In this document: piece by piece, positions 10,465 through 18,354 of the stretch
Layout of the letters: the number at the start of each line of letters is the position of its first letter
How positions within the stretch are numbered: the stretch's first letter is position 1
NCBI GenBank assembly: GCA_025094145.1
Contig: JALLLS010000066.1
Span: 124,001 to 188,000, forward strand
Direction of reading: 5' to 3'
Length of the DNA: 64,000 nt
From: Spinellus fusiger
Lineage: Eukaryota > Mucoromycota > Mucoromycetes > Mucorales > Phycomycetaceae
Notes under the pieces: generated by a model
What the model was told of the DNA's origin: nothing
Seen by the model: only the letters and a program-made list of their open reading frames with translations
Database searches by the model: none
Made by a program: the position numbers and the translations under genes

Positions 10465-11439
10465 TGATGCATGTGGTATTTAGTGATATGTGACAGGTGG
10501 ATAAAAAGATAGAAATAAAGGTTAAAATAAAGATTATCACTGATAATGGAGGGAAATGGGTTTGGGGAAAAAGGGGAATAGTCTCTTCAAAAGAATTGAC
10601 TATCTAAAATAAAATGAAATTTACACCCACAAGTGAATGTAAAAGAGAAAGGGATATTGTAGGATACAAATATAAAAGAAAACAGTGAACAACAAGTTCA
10701 CAAGGAAAACAGTACAATCAAGAATATGCAGAGACTGACTTGTACAAAACACAATGGATAATTCACAAGTAGAAATCAACAAAATGATACACTTGTCTCT
10801 GAAAGATCCAATTAAAACAGAAGAATAAGATAACAAAATAAAAGAATAAGAAATATTCAGAAAGAAGTATCAAGATAGAATTTGACAATGTTTATTAGTG
10901 AAAATAACTAGGAGTATTTATACTAATAGACAATAAGGTAAAAATATAATGAAGTCAATTCATATAAGCATTGTAGAGTGTAGTAATAGTGCAATTCTTA
11001 ATGTGATTATACTATTATGTAGCTTACAATAATATCAATGGGATAATAGAATAAAATAAGATGAAATACACCACAAAATAAGGTTAACACTACTGAATTA
11101 CCAAAAGAATGGTAATTAATAAAATGAAAAGTGTGGACTGAAAAAGGGAAAATATAGAAAAGCATGGTGTAGAAGAAGAAAAGTATGGACTGAAAATAGA
11201 AAAATAGAGAAATGTAGTGCAAAAAAAGAAAATGTGGTGTCAAAAAGGAAAAGAAAAGTGCACACTGAAAAAGGGAAAAAGAAGGAGATAGAAAGACAAG
11301 GAAAACTTAGCAATTCTGTCTTTGCCGGACAGAGGAGAGCTGCAACACACATCATGGTTTGGTACCAAACAAAAGAGAAGCATGGCCCATTTCATCTTCT
11401 TGGTGGTTGAAGCCCACAAAACCCACACACACCGTGTCA
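10465..11439 (-). mobile_element. Solo LTR, family LTR-3, copy A (10 nt upstream of tRNA-Ile)
   Basis: The 975-bp element ends, on the + strand, TGATGCATG... and ...ACCGTGTCA, with a 4-bp duplication aaag (10461-10464 and 11440-11443). It is the near-identical inverted counterpart of 15495-16469. Short reading frames in it are conserved only because the DNA copies are almost identical. Exactly 10 nt (11440-11449) separate it from the first base of tRNA-Ile. The LTR reads away from the tRNA. Confidence 0.88.
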
Positions 11440-11449
11440 AAAGAGAGAT

Positions 11450-11523
11450 GCCCGTTTAGCTCAGTTGGTTAGAGCGTGGTGCTAATAACGCCAAGGTCAC
11501 AGGTTCGACCCCTGTAATGGGCA
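11450..11523 (+). tRNA. tRNA-Ile (AAT)
   Basis: A full cloverleaf can be folded. The acceptor GCCCGTT pairs with AATGGGC, the D-arm is GCTCAGTTGGTTAGAGC, the anticodon stem TGGTG pairs with CGCCA around loop CTAATAA (anticodon AAT), and the T-arm is ACAGGTTCGACCCCTGT. A boxes and B boxes are present. The nearest T-run for polymerase III termination is weak and about 30 bp downstream. Upstream it carries three stacked element insertions: LINE-A, LTR-2 and LTR-3. Confidence 0.95.
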
Positions 11524-11623
11524 GTGTGAAAACTATATTTACTTTCATTGAATTTTGCCTTAAGTATAATGATCACTTTTTTTTTGTTAATTCAGAGTGA
11601 TTTGATTGTTTTGAAAAGAGAAT

Positions 11624-11732
11624 AATGAGACTGAACAATGACATTTTTTTAAGTAAAGAAAGGCTCATTATTTATACTTTTTGTAGGTGCTTATCCTTCA
11701 GTGGTATTCTACCTTTTGGTAGTTAATGATTA
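11624..11732 (-). mobile_element. LTR-1 fragment
   Basis: It carries the LTR-1 signature in reverse (GAGACTGAACAA, then ATTTATACTTTTTG, TGCTTATCCTTCAGTGG and AGTTAATGAT). It is interrupted at a TA by the Tc1 remnant that starts CAGTGGCTTTC. Confidence 0.75.
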
Positions 11733-12138
11733 CAGTGGCTTTCAAAATAATGATGGATTTTTTTCATACCCTGGTATAATTCCACAATAGGAAATACTTA
11801 TTCTTTGTAATAAAAACATACATTAAACACACAGTAGAGACTTGAAAATTGGATGAAGTATAAAGAAGGTCAACAGGATAATAAATGCAGATTTATTGGG
11901 TGGAAACCCTTAATATTTTGTGTTTCCACCCTTGGCCTCTATAACAGCCCTACATCTCTGATGCATGCTGGCAATGAGGGTGTCTGTGGTGTCCTTGGGA
12001 ATATTCTCCCATTCTTCCAACAGAAGCACCCCCAAATCCTGAAGGGAGCTTGCTGGGATTATCCTCTTTCTTATTGCTCTGTCAAGCACCTCCCAAAGAT
12101 GCTCTATTGGGTTCAGGTTGGGGCTTTGTGAGGGCCAC
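11733..12138 (-). mobile_element. Tc1-like transposon remnant (transposase C-terminus plus one terminus)
   Basis: The terminus CAGTGGCTTTC lies at a TA inside the LTR-1 sequence. The antisense frame (11910 to about 12138) encodes the Tc1 C-terminal block WPSQSPNLNPIEHLWEVLD, containing the third catalytic residue region (N-P-I-E), and ends in a typical HQRCRAVIEAKGG tail. The N-terminal two thirds are gone, cut by the LTR beginning at 12139. Confidence 0.85.
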
Positions 12139-12720
12139 TGTTGAGTTCCAACTTCAATCCAAAGATTCTCTATGAATATGTCAACACAAGTAGTGTGCTG
12201 TGACATTCAGAATACTCTATGAAAGCTTGAGTGCACACAAGTAACATAGTACATCTCTGTATCATCTCACTGATTGGTTGTAACTACAAATCACCTTCTA
12301 AAGCTCAGTGTACTATTGGACACTTAACAAGAGCCATCTTCATTAATAATCCTAACAGAACAATATTGACCTATCAGAGTCAATTGAGTAAAGACTCATA
12401 ATAATTAATGGTTTCAATAATGGAGTGCTTATCCCAGGAACCAACCATAGGGCTGAATATAATAATACTACAACTAAGTAAAACATATGAGCCAACCATA
12501 AGGTGGCAGTTATTAATACTACTATAAGGTAGTAATATAGACACTGACCATAAGGTCAAAGAGAGTGAATTCTACCATAAGGTAGAATAGATTATCCTAC
12601 CATAAGGTAGAAGCCACTGAAGGATAAGCACCCACTAAAAGTATAAATAGTGAACCTTTCTTTACTCAATAAAAATTAACTTTGTTCAGTCTCATTAATC
12701 TACCTGTCCAAACAATCTCA
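12139..12720 (+). mobile_element. LTR-1, complete copy without target duplication
   Basis: It starts TGTTGAGTTCCAAC and ends AACAATCTCA. It contains AAAGTATAAATAG near 12637 and CAATAAAAATTAAC near 12666. Left of it is the Tc1 remnant (flank gccac), right of it is LINE-B ORF2 (flank gggag). The flanks do not match and belong to two different elements. Confidence 0.85.
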
Positions 12721-14115
12721 GGGAGGGCATAGGGATGTGGGTAACATGGTAGGGACAGGAGGGAGAAACAAGAGCACACATACCAAGTGAGCCACAGTAG
12801 CTGTTCTCAACAGGCTTGCCATAGGTGTGGAACTGTGTCCAGGAAGTAGGGAGGTGGGAGGGAGAGAGGAGCCAGGTTTCTGTGATAAAGAGCATAGTAA
12901 AGGAGTGTGAGTGTGTCATAATGTCATATACCATAGACTGTTGAAGTCCATTGGCATTCCATAGGCCTATAGAGACTCTATTCATATTGGTGTTTGTTGT
13001 TGGAGGACTCAGACATGGCAACAGAGCTTCTTCTGCTCACTTGGAAGGCATTTGCTGGGTCATCTCTGTCAATGTATCCCTTGTTGGTTGGCTTGGGGGG
13101 CATCTGCTCTTCACTGATCCAGCCATTGGCTACAAAAGCAGCAGCAACAGAAAAAGCAATGTGGGGGCGCATGTACTAGATAGCCTGCATGCATCTGTTC
13201 TCTTGGAGTCTGGCTGCCTCAATGCACATCTGCTCAACATTGAAGGTGGCATATTTTGGGTCTGCCAGATGCTTGGGGTCCAGAGGGTCAAAGTTCTTGT
13301 AGATATCTACCTTGGCCTTATTCAAGACTGCAGTAAGAGACTCAAGATACTGGACATGGACCAAAAGACCAAGAACAGAATGGGCAGGGAAACACACATC
13401 CAGGATTCTACCTGTTTCCAGGCCAAGGGTTCTCAGGAGACGTCTTGCCTCTGGGCGGTTCATGCATCTGCCTCTTGGAATGTACACATAAGTGTAACCT
13501 TTAGGGCCTTCTTGGATGGTGAAGGCATGTGCAGCAGATTCCACTCTCCTAGTTGAAGGTGCTGGGCGGGTCTTTTTGGCTACAGTAGCCCATGTGGAGT
13601 CCTTGGCTGTCTTCTCAGCCTGTTGGTGGTTCTTTGGTGCCTGTGTCACCTCTTGTATCACAGGAGTTGCCTTATTAGTCAAGGCAGCAAGCTTTGCCTC
13701 AAGGGCTGCCACAGTCTCTCTCAGCTGCTTGTTTTCTTCCATAATGGCCTCAAAGGCCTCAAGTCTCTGCTTCTGATGGGTGTGCTCAGAAGCCATTTGA
13801 GCAAAGCTCTGTTGGAGTGACGTCACTGCTGAGATAAGTTGAGCTTTGGTGGTGGTGGTGGTGACATTAGCCAAAAGGTGTTGTTGTCCTGCTGGAGAAG
13901 AGAACATGGTGGATCTGGTCAAGTTTGAGAGCTGGAGGTCTGAAACTTTTGTAGAAGATAGTTGGGAGATGGGGGAAGATGGATTGATGATGGATGCAGA
14001 TGGATGCAGATGGATGCAGATGGATGCAGCTTTTTGGAGACGGATGGACGTTTTTGAATTTTTGGATTGAACTTACGAATTTTAAAAAAAAGTGATCTTT
14101 AGCAGAAAGAGAAGT
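12721..14115 (-). mobile_element. LINE-B: 5' part of a coiled-coil-ORF1 LINE abutting tRNA-Asp
   Basis: ORF1 (12978-13922) and the first about 88 codons of ORF2 (start 12985, MNRVSIGLWNANGLQ, with LFITETWLL endonuclease motif) remain. The element is cut at 12720 by an LTR-1. Its 5' untranslated region runs to 14115, the base before tRNA-Asp. It contains GGATG/GATGCA tandem repeats near 13980-14030. The last bases AGCAGAAAGAGAAGT align with the LINE-A end at tRNA-Ile. Confidence 0.82.
12978..13922 (-). pseudogene. LINE-B ORF1 with one nonsense codon
   Basis: This frame is colinear with LINE-A ORF1: an N-terminal coiled coil (QKQRLEAFEAIMEENKQL), a basic linker, and the conserved YTYVYIPRGRCMNRPEARR and LLRTLGLETGRILDVCFPA block. 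A TAG at 13176-13178 falls where LINE-A encodes Glu (AIEYMRPHTAHSV), so a single G-to-T change in GAG explains it. The frame then continues YMRPHIAFSVAAAF to TAG at 12978. The ORF2 ATG (12983-12985) overlaps the end of ORF1. Confidence 0.8.
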
Positions 14116-14187
14116 TCTTCGATAGTATAGTGGTAAGTATCCCCGCCTGTCACGCGGGAGACCCGGGTTCAATTCCCGGTCGAAGAG
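14116..14187 (+). tRNA. tRNA-Asp (GTC)
   Basis: The acceptor TCTTCGA pairs with TCGAAGA, and the discriminator is G. The anticodon arm CCGCCTGTCACGCGG gives anticodon GTC, and the T-arm is CCGGGTTCAATTCCCGG. A TTTTT terminator follows directly at 14188. LINE-B sequence reaches the base immediately 5' of the gene. Confidence 0.95.
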
Positions 14188-14414
14188 TTTTTATATTTTA
14201 GAAACGTTTTAACAGATATAAGACAACTTTATTTTGTTAATCAAACAACTTTAATTCTACTATGGTGATAGGCAGCAATCATAAAGTTGACAAAGTAAAG
14301 GAAGAAGAAGTGGTATAAGCTCTCTGAGCCATGTTTTATTTTCATATAATATATCAAAAAGTATCTTTTCTACTCTAAATCTTTCAAGCCAAGTTTACTT
14401 AGTTGTAATGACTA

Positions 14415-14812
14415 TGTGATTATTCAGACAAGCAGAAAATAACAAGACTGAACAAAGATAATTTTTATTATGTGAAGAGTGGTTCATTATTTATACTTTT
14501 TGTGAGTGCTTATCCTTCAGTAGAATTCTACCTTTTTGTAGTTAATGATTAGTCCATGGCATAGCTTATTGATAGATGCAACTGTATGGTTGGTGTAGAT
14601 GATTTATCCTATGGTAGTTTACATAGGTGTAGCTTTATGGTTGGTGTAGGTGTTCTACCTAATGGTAGACTACATGTTGGAGCCTTATGGTTGGTTCATT
14701 GAATAAGCACACCATTATAGAGCCATCTATTATGTCTTCACTTTTAATTGCCTTTGATAGGTCTTATTTAATCCACTAAGGATTTATAGATGAAGGCAGC
14801 TCATTAAGTGTC
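14415..14812 (-). mobile_element. LTR-1 copy, 3' portion (split by LTR-4)
   Basis: It starts TGTGATTATTCAGAC on the + strand and carries GTTCATTATTTATAC and the repeated TATGGTTGGTGTAG motifs of this subfamily. It is interrupted at AAGTGTC by LTR-4 and resumes at 15067. It supplies the paralogous empty site for the TIR element at 4544-8646. Confidence 0.8.
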
Positions 14813-15066
14813 TGTGTTGTAATTATGAAGACAACGTTAGCAGTCACAGACTGATTAAGTTGTCTCCTTTCTACAACATAATTCATAGTTAAGACACTGC
14901 ATATTAAAGTCTACTGTACAGGCCATTATTATCAAGCATCCTAAAACAGTAATAGATTATTCTCAATAACACAGTCACCTGTCTATTTATACTAAATAGA
15001 CATGTAAAATTGTTTTAATAAAAGTATCTTGTTTTGAGTCTGATTAATTCCCTTTTGAATTTAACA
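14813..15066 (+). mobile_element. Solo LTR, family LTR-4, copy 1
   Basis: The sequence of about 254 bp starts TGTGTTGTAATTATG and ends TTTGAATTTAACA, inside an LTR-1. It has CTATTTATACTAAATAG and TTTAATAAAAGTATC (TATA-like and polyadenylation-like signals). The reverse-orientation counterpart is 22269-22524. Target duplication is at most gtc, so exact ends are uncertain by a few bases. Confidence 0.7.
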
Positions 15067-15249
15067 GTCTGATAGTAAATTGAGCTTAGAAGGTTGATTT
15101 GTAGTTACAACCAATCAGTGAGATGATACAGAGATGTACTATGTTTCTTGTGTGCACTCAAGCTTTCATAGAGTATTCTGAATGTCACAGCATACTACTC
15201 ATGTTGACTAATTCATGAAGAATCTTTGGATTGAAGTTGGAACACAACA
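15067..15249 (-). mobile_element. LTR-1 copy, 5' portion (continuation of 14415-14812)
   Basis: It resumes GTCTGATAGTAAATTGAGC and ends GGAACACAACA, the reverse complement of the LTR-1 start. Its layout equals 8647-8834. Confidence 0.8.
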
Positions 15250-15401
15250 GGGGTCTTAGTGAAGATGATCATTAATTTGAATGGTGTAGACATTAGGAAA
15301 AAAAGAGATAGTGTGTTATTTTCTTGTATAGGAAGAAGCTCAGAAATTTAAAAATTCCAGTCTCTTATGAAGGTCACTATAAATGTGAAAACAACTTAAA
15401 A

Positions 15402-15484
15402 TGGTAACTGTGAGATTCGAACTCACGCCTCTTGCGAGACCGCAACTTGAGTGCGGCGCCTTAGACCAACTCGGCCAAGTTACC
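15402..15484 (-). tRNA. tRNA-Leu (CAA)
   Basis: This is a class II tRNA on the - strand. The acceptor GGTAACT pairs with AGTTACC, the anticodon stem CCGCA pairs with TGCGG around CTCAAGT (anticodon CAA), and the variable arm is long. The T-arm is GTGAGTTCGAATCTCAC. No intron is needed to fold it. TTTT follows directly 3' (TACCATTTTAAG on the - strand). Ten nt upstream of its 5' end begins LTR-3 copy B. Confidence 0.93.
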
Positions 15485-15494
15485 AACTATGGTT

Positions 15495-16469
15495 TGACAC
15501 GGTGTGTGTGGGTTTTGTGGGCTTCAACCACCAAGAAGATGAAATGGGCCATGCTTCTCTTTTGTTTGGTACCAAACCATGATGTGTGTTGCAGCTCTCC
15601 TCTGTCCGGCAAAGACAGAATTGCTAAGTTTTCCTTGTCTTTCTATCTCCTTCTTTTTCCCTTTTTCAGTGTGCACTTTTCTTTTCCTTTTTGACACCAC
15701 ATTTTCTTTTTTTGCACTACATTTCTCTATTTTTCTATTTTCAGTCCATACTTTTCTTCTTCTACACCATGCTTTTCTATATTTTCCCTTTTTCAGTCCA
15801 CACTTTTCATTTTATTAATTACCATTCTTTTGGTAATTCAGTAGTGTTAACCTTATTTTGTGGTGTATTTCATCTTATTTTATTCTATTATCCCATTGAT
15901 ATTATTGTAAGCTACATAATAGTATAATCACATTAAGAATTGCACTATTACTACACTCTACAATGCTTATATGAATTGACTTCATTATATTTTTACCTTA
16001 TTGTCTATTAGTATAAATACTCCTAGTTATTTTCACTAATAAACATTGTCAAATTCTATCTTGATACTTCTTTCTGAATATTTCTTATTCTTTTATTTTG
16101 TTATCTTATTCTTCTGTTTTAATTGGATCTTTCAGAGACAAGTGTATCATTTTGTTGATTTCTACTTGTGAATTATCCATTGTGTTTTGTACAAGTCAGT
16201 CTCTGCATATTCTTGATTGTACTGTTTTCCTTGTGAACTTGTTGTTCACTGTTTTCTTTTATATTTGTATCCTACAATATCCCTTTCTCTTTTACATTCA
16301 CTTGTGGGTGTAAATTTCATTTTATTTTAGATAGTCAATTCTTTTGAAGAGACTATTCCCCTTTTTCCCCAAACCCATTTCCCTCCATTATCAGTGATAA
16401 TCTTTATTTTAACCTTTATTTCTATCTTTTTATCCACCTGTCACATATCACTAAATACCACATGCATCA
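15495..16469 (+). mobile_element. Solo LTR, family LTR-3, copy B (10 nt upstream of tRNA-Leu)
   Basis: The 975-bp element starts TGACACGGTG and ends CATGCATCA, with 4-bp duplication ggtt (15491-15494 and 16470-16473). AGTATAAATACTCC (about 16011) followed by AATAAAC fits an LTR promoter read on the + strand, away from tRNA-Leu. The intervening 15485-15494 is 10 nt, identical to the spacing of copy A at tRNA-Ile. Confidence 0.9.
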
Positions 16470-16474
16470 GGTTT

Positions 16475-16863
16475 TGTCCATGCTAGACACTGTCCTATCA
16501 AATAGAGTAATACTATTGGCTGCACATGTCTTCCCTTTTTGGAACACACATTATCCTGTGTGGATACACACAGATAATATAATATAATTAATAAGATAAA
16601 TGCTAATGCAATATATTGTCTTGGCTTTATGTTCTCTTCACAGTGAACATGTTAAGCCAAGACATATATGTGCAATTGTACACTGTAGAATTTAGTATAA
16701 ATAATCAAGTGAATTCAATAAATAAAGATTATCTTCTATCTTCTCTTTTATTCTTCTTCTTTGATCTATGTGGGCTTCAGTCCAAACCAAGAACCACTAG
16801 CTATTCCACTCTGTGCACATACCTCTGGGCTTAGAACTATTCTATCCAAATTAGGGAACGACC
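16475..16863 (+). mobile_element. Solo LTR, family LTR-2, copy 2 (11 nt upstream of tRNA-Arg)
   Basis: This is the same 389-bp element as 10071-10459, starting TGTCCATGC and ending GGGAACGACC (final A changed to C). No duplication is seen because LTR-3 copy B later inserted at its left edge. Eleven nt (16864-16874, TAAGAGAGATG) separate it from tRNA-Arg. It reads toward the tRNA, as copy 1 does. Confidence 0.78.
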
Positions 16864-16874
16864 TAAGAGAGATG

Positions 16875-16947
16875 GGGACTATGGCCCAATGGACAAGGCG
16901 TCTGACTACGAATCAGGAGATTCCAGGTTCAACCCCTGGTAGTCTCA
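16875..16947 (+). tRNA. tRNA-Arg (ACG)
   Basis: The acceptor GGGACTA pairs with TAGTCTC, the anticodon stem TCTGA pairs with TCAGG around CTACGAA (anticodon ACG), and the T-arm is CCAGGTTCAACCCCTGG. A TTTTTT terminator follows immediately (16948). LINE-C starts a short distance downstream. Confidence 0.94.
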
Positions 16948-17059
16948 TTTTTTGTACACTTTTTACAATTTATATTTTAGGCTTACTCTTACTCAACATT
17001 AGAATTGGTACACCTTTTTTGGAAAGTATTTGCACAATTTTATTAAAGGGTGTTTGTTC

Positions 17060-18354
17060 ATGGCTCTTCCCAAAACAACTCCAGAGACCCCTCCCAAGCA
17101 ACCCCCATTGCCACCCACAAAAACAACACCCACATCACCACTCATAGCTCCCATTTCTTATGCTAGAGCAGCTCAGAAAAGCATCTCTAGTCCTCCTGTG
17201 AACCACTGTGTAGAGGTGGTTATTGGGTCAGAAGACCCTCATGCTTGTCCTCAGGAATGGCAACATGGTACAACAGCTCACTCAATTATGTTTGAGGTTC
17301 CCCTTTCTGAGAGTGCAGTATATGCTGCATTTTGGCCTGCCTTGAGCAAGGTCTATCCCAGAGGCACTTACTATGGCCTCACGTCCAAGAAAAAGGACAA
17401 AATTGAGTATGTTGAACTTCATTTTGGTGACAGAGCCTCTTGTGAGAAGGCCTGCACCTCTCCTATTATTGCCAATGGTGTGTCCATTTTGGCTCATCCT
17501 GTAGTTTCCTCTAAGGATAAACTGCTTAGACTGAATGTCAACCAGCTCCCTCTGCTCCCCTATCATGTTCTTGCTGCTGGTCTTTGTGAGTGCCTTTCTC
17601 CCTTTGGTGTAGTCCAGGAGATTGTTGTATATGAGGACAACCACTTCTACTGAGGCTTGGGTCATATTTATATGACTTGCCCTCCAAATCCAGAGAAGCT
17701 TCTCAAGACACTGAGTCATCAAGTGACTTATGATAGTAAACATGAGTTCCTGGCTACCTGGCTACGCATGGGAGCCCACTGTAAATATTGTAAAGCAATG
17801 GGTCACAACATGGCCAACTGCCCCAGCAAACCCAAGGACCTATACTCTTGCTTCTTATGCCATGCTGTTGGGCATTTGCAGTCCAAGTGTACCAGGATTC
17901 CTCCCTCAGAGGCAGATCCTAGCAAGTGCCAACAGAAGACTGTCTCTACCACCACAGACATCCCCAAGGCTCCCCAGCCTCCAAAAATCCTTTAGCTAGG
18001 CCTATAATCCCTGCTTCAAAGGTAGCTCTTACTCTTTCTCCTAAGAGTACAAAGGAAAAGTTGCTAGGAAGAGAAGATTCCACCCGTAAGACACCTGCTA
18101 TTACAATGGCTGGTGTTCTAGAGGGAAGTTCACTCCCAAACCCACCCAACATTCAGTATACAGTACCAGGCATCCTTGACTCACCTCTGCTGACCAAGCA
18201 AACTGTGTTTGAAGGTTATACACATGTGAATACCTCCAACCAAGAGGAGTTTTATGTAGACCATCATGCTGATAACAATGGAGAAGAGAAAGAAGAGGAC
18301 TCAGACCTTGAGATGGGAGATGAAGAAGAGGAGTTCCCACCACTCTGTTTATGA
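17060..18354 (+). pseudogene. LINE-C ORF1, zinc-knuckle nucleic-acid-binding protein, one stop and one frameshift
   Basis: It starts MALPKTTPETPPKQP at 17060 with a Pro/Thr-rich leader. A middle region (about residues 60-190) resembles the RRM-like part of LINE-E ORF1. A TGA at 17651-17653 interrupts FY-GLGHIYM and the same frame then carries two knuckles, CKYCKAMGHNMANC and CFLCHAVGHLQSKC (17797-17894). Near 17990 the frame shifts by one and the acidic tail (EEKEEDSDLEMGDEEEE) follows. The stop TGA (18352-18354) overlaps the ORF2 start in ATGA. Confidence 0.8.

Noticed and set aside
10621..11440. Several overlapping reading frames of 66-98 codons, repeated at 15401-16313
   Set aside because: They lie inside the LTR-3 copies and are hydrophobic, Phe-rich products of a pyrimidine-rich strand. 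They recur only because the DNA copies are near identical.
12134..12725. Target duplication for the LTR-1 at 12139-12720
   Set aside because: Flanks gccac and gggag differ; a recombination junction is more likely.
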